DNA of 59,342 nucleotides from an uncultured Planctomycetota bacterium (GCA_937944855.1 CALFAY010000027.1:1-59342); one strand, 5' to 3'; numbered from the stretch's first letter, positions 42,922 to 52,066 are shown. Numbers and translations are program-made. The notes: generated from the letters alone by a model not told the origin.

Positions 42922-44445
42922 ATGAACGAAAATATGCTTTCGGATAAAGACCCTCACTCCCGGCCCCGCTCCCCGTGGGAAAGGGAAGAAGGTGCGAAAG
43001 CCGCGGCCGATGCGACGACGCATCTGCGTTGGGCTGTGTACGGCATCCTGATCGCCCTGGCTGGCGGAATCACCGCCGGACGCATATTGTCCGTGCAGCT
43101 GGTTTACGAGCCTGCTCTGCATCGGCCTGCGGATCGGCCCGATTTGCCGGGGCGCGTCTGGCCCAAGGATCCGCCCAAGGCCATGCCGACGTTCAGTTCC
43201 AATGACCGTTCCCGCTGGGCCACGGTGCGGGCGCTGGTGGACGAAGGCACCTACGTCATCGGCCGACGCGATCCTTCCGCCATTTCCTCGACGAACAGAT
43301 ACGGCGACGTCGGCATCGTCTTCGAGGACGGCTGGGGCACGGTGGACAAGGTCCTGCATTCGAAGACCGGCGAATACTACTCCAGCAAACCGCCGTTCCT
43401 GGCCACCTTGATTGCGGGAGAATACTGGCTGCTGCAAAGGGCGTTCGGCTGGACGCTGAACGGGCAGCCCTGGGAAGTCGTCCGAACCGTGTTGTTTACG
43501 GTGAACTGGCTGCCGTTCCTCGCCTACCTGGGGCTTCTCGCCGTGCTGGCGGAGCGTCTGGGCACGACGGACTGGGGACGGCTGGTCGTCGTCGCCGCCG
43601 CTGCTTTCGGCACATTCCTGAGCACGTTCATAACCACGCTCAACAACCACTGGCCGGCGGCGTTTGCAGTCGCACTGGCCATCGCCTCGGCGCTGCCGAT
43701 CTGGAACGACCAGCGGCGAGACATCTGGCGATTTGTGCTGACTGGCTTCTTTGCCGTGTTCGCGGCCTGCTGCGAACTGCCGGCGGCGGCATTCTCGGCG
43801 GCCATGCTGCTCGCTCTGGCCGGGACGGCTCCGGCGCGGGCGATACTTGGTTTCGCCCTGGGCGGCCTGCCTCCGTTGGCGGTCTTTTTCGTGACCAATT
43901 ATCTGGCCGTCGGCATGCTCACGCCGGTCCAGGCGATGTTCGGTTCGGAATGGTACTTGTACGAAGGCAGCCATTGGCTCAACATTCAACGCAATCCCCG
44001 GGGCATCGACGCCGCCGCCGATCCTTGGCCGATCTATCTGCTGCACCTGTTGATCGGCCATCACGGCTTCTTCTCGCTGACGCCGATCTTCCTGCTGTCG
44101 CTGGTCGGCATCGGCTTCGGCATGGCCAGCCGCGATCCGACGCTTCGTACCCTGGCGTGGCTGACGCCGATGGTGTCGCTGATCGTGCTCGCATTTTACC
44201 TGGTCAAAACCAACAACTACGGCGGCTGGACCAGTGGTCCCCGCTGGTTCTTCTGGCTGATTCCGCTGTGGCTGATGATGCTCCTGCCGGCTGCCGACCG
44301 CCTGGCCCGATCGCGTTGGGGCCGAGGTTTGGCCCTGCTGCTTCTGGCCTGCTCCGCTCTCCATGCCGCCTATCCGGCCTGGAATCCCTGGCGGCATCCG
44401 TCGCTTTACAATTTGCTCGAATCCTGGGGCCTGCTCGGCTATTGA
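42922..44445 (+). CDS. Multispan membrane protein, glycosyltransferase family 39-like
   Basis: Protein of 507 residues with about ten membrane segments (WAVYGILIALAGGITAGRIL, TVLFTVNWLPFLAYLGLLAV, LRTLAWLTPMVSLIVLAFYL, LALLLLACSALHAAYPAWN). A luminal loop after the first segment holds FSSNDRSRWATVRALVDEGT and TVDKVLHSKTGEYYSSKPPF, like the first loop of GT-C enzymes. The family is assigned by shape and context, since it follows a polyprenyl-sugar synthase by two bases. The first 24 residues include HSRPRSPWEREEG, which comes from a palindromic repeat (42951-42990). The true start could be later, so residues 1-40 are uncertain. Confidence 0.75.
   Translation: MNENMLSDKDPHSRPRSPWEREEGAKAAADATTHLRWAVYGILIALAGGITAGRILSVQLVYEPALHRPADRPDLPGRVWPKDPPKAMPTFSSNDRSRWATVRALVDEGTYVIGRRDPSAISSTNRYGDVGIVFEDGWGTVDKVLHSKTGEYYSSKPPFLATLIAGEYWLLQRAFGWTLNGQPWEVVRTVLFTVNWLPFLAYLGLLAVLAERLGTTDWGRLVVVAAAAFGTFLSTFITTLNNHWPAAFAVALAIASALPIWNDQRRDIWRFVLTGFFAVFAACCELPAAAFSAAMLLALAGTAPARAILGFALGGLPPLAVFFVTNYLAVGMLTPVQAMFGSEWYLYEGSHWLNIQRNPRGIDAAADPWPIYLLHLLIGHHGFFSLTPIFLLSLVGIGFGMASRDPTLRTLAWLTPMVSLIVLAFYLVKTNNYGGWTSGPRWFFWLIPLWLMMLLPAADRLARSRWGRGLALLLLACSALHAAYPAWNPWRHPSLYNLLESWGLLGY
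42951..42990. repeat. Small palindromic repeat (REP-like), copy 3
   Basis: CCCTCACTCCCGGCCCC, then GCTCCCCGTGGGAAAGGGAAG. It is related to copies 1 and 2 and lies within the annotated 5' end of the GT39-like gene, 29 bases after its ATG. Confidence 0.65.
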
Positions 44446-44478
44446 TGGATCGGCGAGCACCGGCGTGGAGGGAACACC

Positions 44479-45108
44479 GTGGGTGAGCTTCTCGGCAACT
44501 TCCTAGGCGGTTTCGTGTGGCAGATCCTGATCGGCGTCGGGATCAGCCTGATACTGTTGCTCTCCCTGCTGTTCGGCTATGTACATCTGGGACGTGAAGT
44601 GCAAGCGGCTCGCGGTTCCGATCCGCAGCTGGGACTGAAGACGATCTTGCACTACTTCTTCAGTGTCGCCGTTCTGCTCGCTTTGACCGGGGCGTCCCTG
44701 ATCCTCGGGGACCTGCTCTACCCGGAGAGCGAATACGGTTCGGATGCACAACGCGGCGGGGCAGCACTTCTGATCGTTGGTTTAGGGTTCGCCGTGCTGC
44801 ATTTTCTTCTGCTCCTGCGGGGAACCAACGACCGACTTCTCCCCGCGGCGGGACGATTTTTCACCGGCTGGCGGCTGGCGATTCACGGCTTCGTGGTGGT
44901 AACGGCTGCGGCCTGGCTGGCGATGCTGCTGCTACAGAAAATGCCGAGGACCTTTGCAGAGCGCGAATTGCTTGCGATCCGCCAGCATTATCTCTACGGC
45001 GTGTTGCTCGTTTGGGGACCGTCCTGGGTCGCCCACCTGATCTGGTACTGGAGATATCTTCTGCGCAGCCCGCCACCCGCCGAACTGACCTGGGAAGCCA
45101 AAGACTGA
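44479..45108 (+). CDS. Membrane protein of unknown function
   Basis: Protein of 209 residues starting at GTG 44479 after GGAGGG. About five membrane segments are visible (FVWQILIGVGISLILLLSLL, ILHYFFSVAVLLALTGASLI, GGAALLIVGLGFAVLHFLLL, LAIHGFVVVTAAAWLAMLLL, YGVLLVWGPSWVAHLIWYW). No family is recognised. It follows the GT39-like gene by 33 bases and may be cotranscribed. The 45129-45160 hairpin could serve as terminator for both it and the facing gene. Confidence 0.75.
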   Translation: MGELLGNFLGGFVWQILIGVGISLILLLSLLFGYVHLGREVQAARGSDPQLGLKTILHYFFSVAVLLALTGASLILGDLLYPESEYGSDAQRGGAALLIVGLGFAVLHFLLLLRGTNDRLLPAAGRFFTGWRLAIHGFVVVTAAAWLAMLLLQKMPRTFAERELLAIRQHYLYGVLLVWGPSWVAHLIWYWRYLLRSPPPAELTWEAKD

Positions 45109-45128
45109 CCGCGGGGAAAAGCCCAGCG

Positions 45129-45160
45129 AAAAGAAAACCCCTCTCCGGCAAGGAGAGGGG
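45129..45160 (-). terminator. Bidirectional hairpin terminator
   Basis: CCCCTCTCC (45138-45146) pairs with GGAGAGGGG (45152-45160), loop GGCAA. AAAAGAAAA before it gives a good U tract for the minus-strand TlpA-like gene. The plus-strand side has only a weak T-rich end. The stem resembles the palindromic repeat family. Confidence 0.75.
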
Positions 45161-45216
45161 CCTGATGCTTTCGGTGTTCTTGCTGACTTGCGGACAGTGA
45201 AATTCTCGACGGACCT

Positions 45217-45855
45217 CTAGGGAGCCAGCAGTTCCCGGATCTTGGTTTCAATGGCCCGAGCGTTGGCTTCGCCGGCACCCACCTTGACCAACTGGACGAT
45301 GCCTTCCCGATCCACGAGCACGACGTGCGGAATGCCCCGGACGTGGTATTCCTCAAAGGCCTTTCGCAGTTTTTCCTGGGGCAGAGTCATCAGGAGGTGA
45401 TCGAGTTTGTGATGCTCGGCGAATTGCTTGAGCATTTCCTGTTCGCCTTCCTTGGTCTGCTTCTCGATGCGGGTCACTTTGCCGGCTTCATTGTCAAAAC
45501 CATAGTGCCGGTTGAGTTCACAGTTGTACATCGTGACGCCGACGATTTCGAGGCCTTTTTCTTTGTACTCTTTATGCCACTCACGGAGGTGGGGAAAGGT
45601 GGCGATGCATGGCCCGCACCAGACTGCCCAGAAGTCCACCAGCACGACCTTGCCCTTGAGGTCGGACAGCTTCACGGGCTTGCCATTGACGGCGAAATCG
45701 CCCTCGAAGTCGGGAGCCGGCTTACCGATCATGGCTTCCAGCGGGTCGGCTGGTTTGTCCTTCTTCTCCTCTTTCTTCTCATCTTGGGCGGCGGCTGGGA
45801 TGGCGAACAAAAGCCCGGCAACCAGCAGCGCAACGAACCGGAGCAACGATCTCAT
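45217..45855 (-). CDS. Secreted TlpA-like thioredoxin-fold protein
   Basis: Protein of 212 residues. ATG 45855 has GAGGAGAAC before it and begins a signal peptide (MRSLLRFVALLVAGLLFAIP); an upstream frame from 46011 is rejected. A Lys/Glu linker (QDEKKEEKKDKPADPLEAMI) is followed by the redoxin domain (about 60-200): GKPAPDFEGDFAV, KVVLVDFWAVWCGPC with the CGPC redox motif at about 95-98, and HVRGIPHVVLVDREG, which contains the cis-proline region. It is a periplasmic thiol-disulfide or peroxide-type enzyme, perhaps keeping cytochromes reduced for heme attachment. The partner is unknown. Confidence 0.9.
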   Translation of the reverse strand: MRSLLRFVALLVAGLLFAIPAAAQDEKKEEKKDKPADPLEAMIGKPAPDFEGDFAVNGKPVKLSDLKGKVVLVDFWAVWCGPCIATFPHLREWHKEYKEKGLEIVGVTMYNCELNRHYGFDNEAGKVTRIEKQTKEGEQEMLKQFAEHHKLDHLLMTLPQEKLRKAFEEYHVRGIPHVVLVDREGIVQLVKVGAGEANARAIETKIRELLAP

Positions 45856-45967
45856 GGTGTTCTCCTCAAAGGCGTGCAACCCGGCCCGGCCATGCCCCGC
45901 GGCTGGCGACCGCTTGGCCGAGTCTGTTTCCAGTGTATGATGCTGTGGGCGCAAGAACCAGAAAAAA

Positions 45968-47116
45968 ATGAAAGGGATGCGGACCGTGCAATACTTCTTC
46001 TTCCACCTCATGTCCTGGCCGTACCTGCCCGAGGATTTTTCCGAACGCTACGACTCCGCCTGGGTCTGGTGCCCCAACACGCTCTACGATCCCGTCAAAG
46101 GCCATGAGTTGTACCGGGAGTACATCAACACGCTGGCCCTGGCGGAGCAGCTCGGCTTTGACGGCGTCTGCGTCAACGAACATCATCAGAACGCTTACGG
46201 GCTGATGCCTTCGCCGAACCTCATCGCCGCCGCCCTGACGCAGCGGACCCAACGGGTCAAGATTGCCGTCATCGGAAATGCCTTGCCCATGTACAACCCG
46301 CCGATCCGCGTCGCCGAGGAATTCGCCATGCTCGACGTGATGAGCAGGGGCCGACTGATCGCCGGCATGGTCATCGGCGGAGGACCGGAGTACTTTTCCT
46401 ATCAGATCAACCCGACCACGGCCCGGGAGAAGTTTCGGGAGGCCCTGGACCTCATCCTCAAAGCCTGGACCACGCCAGGACCGTTCACCTGGAACAGCAA
46501 GCACTACTACTTCCGTTACGTCAATCCCTGGCCGGTGCCGATCCAGAAGCCGCATCCGCCCATCTGGATTCCCGGAGCCGGCAGCGTCGAAACCATCGAG
46601 TTCGTGGCCCAGCGGCGCTTCGCCTACATGGGCATTCCTTACTTTCACATCAAGACCTTCCACCGGGTTTTTACCCTGTTCCGCGAGGCATGTCAGAAGG
46701 CGGGATATGAACCGGATCCCCACCAGATGGGCTGGGGCGTGCCGGTGTACGTCGCCGAGAACGATGCCAAGGCTCGGGCCGAGTTCGAGCCGCACCTCCG
46801 CTACTTCATCAACAACTGCATGAAGGGGCTGACCACCACGCCGCCGGGCTACACGTCGGCGAAGTCGGCCCTGGCCATCATCAAGAGCCGGGGCCAGTTC
46901 CTCTCGCCGGACAAGACCTGGGCGGACATCGAGGAAGGGGTGTATGCCATCGTCGGCAGCCCGGCGACGGTTCGGGACAAGATCAATCATTACCGCAAGG
47001 AACTGGGCGTAGGGGTAATCATGACCGGCTGTCAGGCCGGCTCGTTGCCGCACGATCTGGCCCGCAAGAGCATGACCCTGTTCGCCGAGGAAGTCCTGCC
47101 CTACGTCCGGGACTGA
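45968..47116 (+). CDS. Luciferase-like flavin-dependent monooxygenase (LLM class)
   Basis: Protein of 382 residues. TIM-barrel signals include AEQLGFDGVCVNEHHQNAYG, LMPSPNLIAAALTQRTQRVK, RVAEEFAMLDVMSRGRLIAG and MVIGGGPEYFSYQINPTTAR. It uses reduced flavin and oxygen on an unknown substrate. The family commonly begins (M)QYFFFHLM, so a GTG at 45986, with AAAGGG about nine bases before it, may be the real start; ATG 45968 and 45977 are alternatives. The 3' end overlaps the converging coaX by 16 bases. Confidence 0.9.
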   Translation: MKGMRTVQYFFFHLMSWPYLPEDFSERYDSAWVWCPNTLYDPVKGHELYREYINTLALAEQLGFDGVCVNEHHQNAYGLMPSPNLIAAALTQRTQRVKIAVIGNALPMYNPPIRVAEEFAMLDVMSRGRLIAGMVIGGGPEYFSYQINPTTAREKFREALDLILKAWTTPGPFTWNSKHYYFRYVNPWPVPIQKPHPPIWIPGAGSVETIEFVAQRRFAYMGIPYFHIKTFHRVFTLFREACQKAGYEPDPHQMGWGVPVYVAENDAKARAEFEPHLRYFINNCMKGLTTTPPGYTSAKSALAIIKSRGQFLSPDKTWADIEEGVYAIVGSPATVRDKINHYRKELGVGVIMTGCQAGSLPHDLARKSMTLFAEEVLPYVRD

Positions 47117-47901
47117 GGCTTGTTGTTGTCGGTCCAGCACGGCATCATCACGGCCAGCAACCGCAGACCTTCCAAGGTCATCTCCGGCCAGAAGCGCAAG
47201 AGGAGGCCGTGTTCGACCAGGATCGGCTCCAAAGCCGGCCGGAGCAGTTCCGCGTCGCCGCCGGTCAGCCAGACGCTGCGGAGGGGATGCCGCATCTGAT
47301 AACGTCGAACAGCTTGAAAGATGCCTCCCACAACAGCATCGTGAATGCCAGCCCGGATGGCCGCTTCCGTGTTCTTGCCAGGCAGCGGAGGGCTTGGCTC
47401 GTTCACCGCGACCAGGGGCAATCGGGCCGTGTATTCGTGTAGGGCCAGGGTCATCAACCGCAGACCGGGGAAGATTGCTCCGCCCTGAAACACGCCGCCG
47501 TTGTCGAGCAGATCCACGGTCACGGCGGAACCGGCATCGACGAGCACGGCGGGGACGGCCTCACGTTCGCTTTGCCAGGCGGCTACGGCGTTGAGCAGCC
47601 GATCGACGCCGACGCGCTGGGGCGTTTCGACATTGACCTGGATTGGCAGAGCTTGCGGTCCCGGCCAGAAGCGGACCTGCTGACGTCGTTGCCTCAGCCA
47701 GTCGGCGAGGCGATCCAGGGGTTCCGGGTTCGTCCCGGCCAGCATCCAGACATCGTCAGGCTGGGGACTCCACGCTTGCCAGGCCGCTTCCCAGGCGGAA
47801 ATGTCGTCCAGAGGCAGGGCCAGGCTGTCTTTCACGGTTTGCGATCCGCAGCGGCCCCATTTCATCCGGCTGTTGCCCACGTCGGCCACGAACAGCGTCA
47901 T
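47101..47901 (-). CDS. coaX: Type III pantothenate kinase
   Basis: Protein of 266 residues, typical CoaX length. It phosphorylates pantothenate at the start of coenzyme A synthesis, ATP-dependently. The ASKHA-type phosphate loop is FVADVGNSRMKWGR (4-17), VLVDAGSAVTVDLLD holds the second Asp motif, and FQGGAIFPGLRLMTLALHEY is the family's substrate-loop region. Its start ATG overlaps the stop of obg by four bases (ATGA), so obg and coaX are one unit. The order in the transcript is obg, coaX. Confidence 0.93.
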   Translation of the reverse strand: MTLFVADVGNSRMKWGRCGSQTVKDSLALPLDDISAWEAAWQAWSPQPDDVWMLAGTNPEPLDRLADWLRQRRQQVRFWPGPQALPIQVNVETPQRVGVDRLLNAVAAWQSEREAVPAVLVDAGSAVTVDLLDNGGVFQGGAIFPGLRLMTLALHEYTARLPLVAVNEPSPPLPGKNTEAAIRAGIHDAVVGGIFQAVRRYQMRHPLRSVWLTGGDAELLRPALEPILVEHGLLLRFWPEMTLEGLRLLAVMMPCWTDNNKPQSRT

Positions 47902-48917
47902 GTCGTTACGCTCGGCGCTTGCTGTTGATTGTGAACCTGGAGTTGTTCCATAACCCGGCGGACGAGTTCGGCCAGACCCTGCCCTGTGACCGCCGAGATG
48001 CCCAGCACTTCCCGGCCCAGTTCCTTTTCAAGCCGCTGTCGGACCGCTTCCGCTCCGGTCAGGTCCATCTTGCTGACGACCACGATCTCGGGCCGCTCGG
48101 CCAGTTCCTTGCGGTACAGTTCCAGTTCCTTGCGGAGCATCTGGTAATTGTGCAACGGATCGGAGCCGTCGCTGGGCAGGGGTTCAACCAGATGAATCAG
48201 AACCCTTGTCCGCTCGACATGGCGAAGAAACTCGTGGCCCAGACCGACGCCGGCATGTGCGCCTTCGATCAAGCCGGGCAGGTCGGCCAGCACGAAGGCC
48301 TGTTCGCCGCCCACGTAAACCACTCCGAGATTGGGATACTTGGTCGTGAAGGGATAATCAGCGATTTCGGGCTGAGCGCGCGACAGTCGGCTCAGAAGCG
48401 TGGACTTGCCCGCGTTGGGCAGGCCGAGCAGCCCGGCATCAGCGATCAGTTTCAGTTCTAAAACGATGGTCCGCTCTTCGCCCGGTTCGCCGGGTTCAAA
48501 CTGCCGCGGAGCGCGGTTGGTGGCCGAGGCAAAGGCTTTGTTTCCCCGACCGCCTTTGCCGCCACGGGCCACGACGACTTCCTGACCGTCCTTGACCAGG
48601 TCTTTCAGAATGTGGCCGCGTTCGAGATCACGGACCACGGTGCCGGGCGGAACCGGGATGATGACGTCGTCGCCGTCACGTCCGGTGCGGTTGTTGCCGC
48701 TGCCGTGTCCGCCGCGTTCGGCCCGCCAGTGCTTGATGTGGGCCACGGCAGCCAGGCTGTCGGTGCCCGCCACGGCCCGGACGATGACGTTGCCGCCCCG
48801 GCCTCCGTCGCCGCCGTCCGGTCCGCCGCGCGGAACGTACTTCTCCCGCCGGAAGCTGACGCAGCCCCGTCCGCCATCGCCTCCCTTCACATGGATAACC
48901 ACTCGATCTACGAACAT
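47898..48917 (-). CDS. obg: Obg/CgtA GTPase
   Basis: Protein of 339 residues. Obg is involved in large-subunit assembly and stress control. The glycine-rich Obg fold covers about 1-158 (VDRVVIHVKGGDGGRGCVSF, GGPDGGDGGRGGNVIVRAV), and the G domain follows: GLPNAGKSTLLSRLS, the switch region YPFTTKYPNLGV, DLPGLIEGAHAG, VVSKMDL and ISAVTGQGL. There is no TGS-like C-terminal extension, giving the short Obg form. It overlaps coaX by four bases. rpmA lies upstream but a hairpin terminator separates the two. Confidence 0.97.
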   Translation of the reverse strand: MFVDRVVIHVKGGDGGRGCVSFRREKYVPRGGPDGGDGGRGGNVIVRAVAGTDSLAAVAHIKHWRAERGGHGSGNNRTGRDGDDVIIPVPPGTVVRDLERGHILKDLVKDGQEVVVARGGKGGRGNKAFASATNRAPRQFEPGEPGEERTIVLELKLIADAGLLGLPNAGKSTLLSRLSRAQPEIADYPFTTKYPNLGVVYVGGEQAFVLADLPGLIEGAHAGVGLGHEFLRHVERTRVLIHLVEPLPSDGSDPLHNYQMLRKELELYRKELAERPEIVVVSKMDLTGAEAVRQRLEKELGREVLGISAVTGQGLAELVRRVMEQLQVHNQQQAPSVTT

Positions 48918-48972
48918 GGTTCAACGTCCCGCGGCTGTACTCGCCGGCGGTGTCGGGATTGTCCTAGCAGCG

Positions 48973-49004
48973 CAAACAGAAAGGGACGCCGACCGCGGCG
49001 TCCC
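48973..49004 (-). terminator. Terminator between rpmA and obg
   Basis: GGGACGCC (48983-48990) and GGCGTCCC (48997-49004) surround GACCGC. On the minus strand TTTCTGTTTG follows the stem. It ends or attenuates the rpmA transcript before obg. Confidence 0.75.
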
Positions 49005-49037
49005 CTGGAGTTTTTCGACCTGACCAGTGCGGACAAA

Positions 49038-49289
49038 CTAGCTGGCGCTGGCCACGACGTTCACCCGGCGTCCTCCGCGGTCGAACATCACGGTGCCGTC
49101 GATCAGGGCGAAGAGCGTGTCATCGCGGCCCAGGCCGACGTTTCGGCCGGGCAGGTACTTCGTGCCCCGCTGGCGGACAAGGATGCTGCCGGTGGTCACG
49201 AACTGTCCGCCGAACGCCTTGAGACCCAGACGCTGCCCCGGCGAGTTGCGGCCGTTGCGACTGCTGCCTTGCCCTTTCTTGTGTGCCAT
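49038..49289 (-). CDS. rpmA: 50S ribosomal protein L27
   Basis: Protein of 83 residues. The start [20 protein letters not shown] and [20 protein letters not shown] match L27, as does [16 protein letters not shown]. It sits at the peptidyl transferase site of the large subunit. It lies upstream of obg, as usual, but rplU (L21), which commonly precedes it, is not in this window. GGAGG is just before the start. Confidence 0.97.
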   Translation of the reverse strand: MAHKKGQGSSRNGRNSPGQRLGLKAFGGQFVTTGSILVRQRGTKYLPGRNVGLGRDDTLFALIDGTVMFDRGGRRVNVVASAS

Positions 49290-49389
49290 GACAACCGCCT
49301 CCGAACACCAACCGCCGGACGAATCCGGCGGATGAACGCATCATCGGGTTCTCCAAGCAACGTAATTGTAGCGCCCCAGGTTGGTGCGG

Positions 49390-50157
49390 CTAGGGGGCGG
49401 AGTCGCCTTCCTTCTCGGACTTCCTCGCGCTGCTAGGATCTTCCACGGTCAGCGGGGGCAGTTCCGACGTGGCGTACACCCACTGATGGCCGACGAAGCG
49501 GATCTGGCCGGAATCCCGGCTGAACTGGTCGCCAAGCCGACGGAACTTCAGTTGCAGGGCCTTGCGGCGAACGATCGGCTTACCGTCTGGTCCGTCCGTC
49601 ACCGCCCAGCCGTCGGACAGGCCAAAAACATAGATGCTGAACTGCGTCGAGCGGGGGTTGATGTCGTCCCACGTGGCCACGCCCGTGACCATCTTCGGAA
49701 ACGCCACCCGCATGTCGCCTTCGAACTCCTTGCTGACCGGGATCGGGGCCTTGGTGATGGTCACGGAGTTCTTGATGTCCAATAGATTGTTCGGATCTTC
49801 GACCCGACGGATCTCGACCTGAGCGGCAGGCAGGACCTGATCGTGATGAGCAGTGTTCTCGTCATGGCAGACCCAGATGAAGTCGGGAACGAAGGGCCTC
49901 GGTTCGCCGGTGTTGTTGGAAACCTGATACCACAGATACCAGACGTGCTTGCGGCCACGGCCAGGGATGTCCACGACCATGACGCGGGGATCCTTGAAGT
50001 GGAAGTCAAGCACCCAGATGCCTTCCCGGTCCTGGGGACTGGGCTGATGGGCCGCGGTCCGTTCGTTGAAGCGATTGATCTCCGGCTGCGCCCCCGCCGG
50101 GATCGTGATGCCGATTGCCGCGGCGAGCAGGATCACCCACGCTATCCGCCCCGTCAT
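49390..50157 (-). CDS. Secreted protein of unknown function
   Basis: Protein of 255 residues with a signal peptide (MTGRIAWVILLAAAIGITIPAG). The mature protein is beta-rich and has a repeated ITKAPIPVSKEFEGDMRVAF region, with GIWVLDFHFKDPRVMVVDIP and KHVWYLWYQVSNNTGEPRPF near the front. I recognise it as a planctomycete-type hypothetical by pattern only. No catalytic motif is clear. Its C-terminus (SSARKSEKEGDSAP) is charged and probably disordered. Upstream it is divergent from the multiheme cytochrome gene. Confidence 0.75.
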   Translation of the reverse strand: MTGRIAWVILLAAAIGITIPAGAQPEINRFNERTAAHQPSPQDREGIWVLDFHFKDPRVMVVDIPGRGRKHVWYLWYQVSNNTGEPRPFVPDFIWVCHDENTAHHDQVLPAAQVEIRRVEDPNNLLDIKNSVTITKAPIPVSKEFEGDMRVAFPKMVTGVATWDDINPRSTQFSIYVFGLSDGWAVTDGPDGKPIVRRKALQLKFRRLGDQFSRDSGQIRFVGHQWVYATSELPPLTVEDPSSARKSEKEGDSAP

Positions 50158-50415
50158 ACTCCACCTCGTCTGCTACCGCCGCCCTGCTTCTCTGTTCCGT
50201 GTCAGGGCGCGCCCTGGTTGTCAAGAACTTCTCCCCTTTTGCCGACCATAGCAGAGCATATCCACGGCGGTCAAGTCCAGGGTTGTTCGTGCAACGGCAG
50301 GAAGTGCTCCGACCGGCTTCAGAAGCAACTTATAACCGCCTCCTTTTCCACCGGACCCGTTAAGATGGAGAGACGGGGACGGACCGCGGCTCATCCAACC
50401 GGGCGGACTGATGCG

Positions 50416-51942
50416 ATGGTCAGTGGTTTTAGATCGGGAATGCATTGGGCAGCTATTGTCGCAGGGGCAGGCCTGCTCCTGGCGCTGGCCGCAGCGACGA
50501 TGGCGATTCTCCGCGTCCCGTCCGTCCCGCGCGTGCGTGGCATCGTGACGGATGACCAAGGCCGACCGCTGGCCGGGGCGAGGGTCCGCTGGAAGGGCAC
50601 GACGCAGTACGCCATCACGGACCTGTCCGGTCAGTTCCGGCTTCCGAGGGAGGACGGCCGCGCTCTGACGGTATGGATGCCCGGCTACTTCATCGCCGGA
50701 ACGTCGGCGGAACGCGGACCTGGGATCCTCCGGTTGCGGCCGCTGCCTGGCGAAGATTGGGACGAGTACGAATGGGTGGATCCGACGCCCGATGCCGTTC
50801 ACGAAGAACGCTGCGGCAACTGTCACGGAGTCATTCACGACGAGTGGGCGGCCAGTGCTCACGCTCGATCTGTGACGAATCGCCGCTTCCGCAACCTCTA
50901 TGACGGCAGTGATTGGGACGGCAGGCCCGAGCGCGGCTGGAATCTATTGCGAGACCATCCGCACGGTGCCGGCGTCTGTGCGGCCTGCCATGCACCGACC
51001 CTTCCCGCCGGCCACCCGGGTCTGGACGACATCCGGAAAGCGGACGGCGTTCATGCCTGCGGAGTCCACTGCGACTTTTGCCACAAGATCGCTGATGCTC
51101 GCCTCGACCGTGTCGGGCTGGAGCACGGCCGCTTCGCTTACGACCTGCTGCGGCCCCGAGAGGGGCAGTTGTTCTTCGGTCCGCTCGACGACGTGGATCG
51201 GGACGAAGACGCCTTTTCGCCGTTGTACAAGCAGAGCCGTTATTGCGCCGCCTGCCACGAGGGGACCGTGTTCGGCGTCCCCGTGTACACCACCTACAGC
51301 GAGTGGCTGGCCAGTCCGGCCCGACGAGTCGGCTTGCAATGCCAAGATTGCCACATGAAGCCGACGGGCAACCTGACCAACATCGCCCCCGGTCGCGGCG
51401 GCATCGAACGGGATCCGCTCAGCCTCGCCTCGCACGTCATGCCCGGAGCGACGCCGGAAATGCTGCGACAAGCCGTGCGGCTCGACGCGGATTTGCAGGC
51501 GTCGGAAAAGGGGATAGTCCTCGAAGTCGCCGTGACTGCCCAGGAGGTCGGACACAAGGTGCCGACCGGCTTTGTGGACCGGCGTCTGGTCTTGACCGTT
51601 TCCGCATGGGGTGACGGCGGCAAAGAAGTCCAGCCCATCTCTGGTCCGCTGCTGCCGTCCGATGCTGGGTTCGGCTCCAATCGCTCGGGGCTTTTGTTTG
51701 CTAAGGTGCTGGAGGATCCCGAGGGCCGCGCTCCGGTGGCCTTCTGGATGCCGTGTCGGGTGCGGGAAGATACCCGGCTGGAACCGGGCACGGCCCGAGC
51801 CGGTCGCTGGGTTTTTCCCCGAAACGCAACGGCTCACGTGCGGATACGCCTGGTGTACCACCGTTTTCCGCCGCAGGTCGCCCAAGAAAAAAACTGGCCG
51901 GACGACCGCATCGTGATCGCCGACCGGATTTTGAACCCCTAA
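50416..51942 (+). CDS. Five-heme cytochrome c with Carboxypeptidase-regulatory-like domain
   Basis: Protein of 508 residues. A membrane anchor or signal (MHWAAIVAGAGLLLALAAAT) comes first. A CarboxypepD-reg-like domain (about 35-100) follows: VRGIVTDDQGRPLAGARVRW and YAITDLSGQFRLPREDGRAL. Then five CXXCH heme sites occur: CGNCH, CAACH, CDFCH, CAACH and CQDCH. The C-terminal third is beta-rich (VTAQEVGHKVPTGFVDRRLV) and ends WPDDRIVIADRILNP. It is a periplasmic electron carrier or reductase; no known enzyme fits exactly. The start is uncertain; ATG 50365 is an in-frame alternative. The small cytochrome gene is 125 bases downstream. Confidence 0.87.
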   Translation: MVSGFRSGMHWAAIVAGAGLLLALAAATMAILRVPSVPRVRGIVTDDQGRPLAGARVRWKGTTQYAITDLSGQFRLPREDGRALTVWMPGYFIAGTSAERGPGILRLRPLPGEDWDEYEWVDPTPDAVHEERCGNCHGVIHDEWAASAHARSVTNRRFRNLYDGSDWDGRPERGWNLLRDHPHGAGVCAACHAPTLPAGHPGLDDIRKADGVHACGVHCDFCHKIADARLDRVGLEHGRFAYDLLRPREGQLFFGPLDDVDRDEDAFSPLYKQSRYCAACHEGTVFGVPVYTTYSEWLASPARRVGLQCQDCHMKPTGNLTNIAPGRGGIERDPLSLASHVMPGATPEMLRQAVRLDADLQASEKGIVLEVAVTAQEVGHKVPTGFVDRRLVLTVSAWGDGGKEVQPISGPLLPSDAGFGSNRSGLLFAKVLEDPEGRAPVAFWMPCRVREDTRLEPGTARAGRWVFPRNATAHVRIRLVYHRFPPQVAQEKNWPDDRIVIADRILNP

Positions 51943-51986
51943 CTCGGTTGACGTGAGCGAATTGCCCAAATATCCGTAGAAGAAGC

Positions 51987-52024
51987 CTGTCGAGACACGG
52001 ACTGACAGGAACGTTTCTCGACAG
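51987..52024. promoter_or_regulatory. Inverted repeat upstream of the cytochrome c'-like gene
   Basis: CTGTCGAGA (51987-51995) and TCTCGACAG (52016-52024) are separated by 20 bases. Together they form a possible hairpin or operator between the two cytochrome genes. Confidence 0.4.
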
Positions 52025-52066
52025 ACCCTTAGGGGGGCATCCGGGTTTCATCAAGAGGAGAGTTGA

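Noticed and set aside
42871..44460. Minus-strand open frame of 529 codons antisense to the GT39-like gene
   Set aside because: Rich in Gln, Arg and His with no known domain; the plus-strand frame has membrane segments and context.
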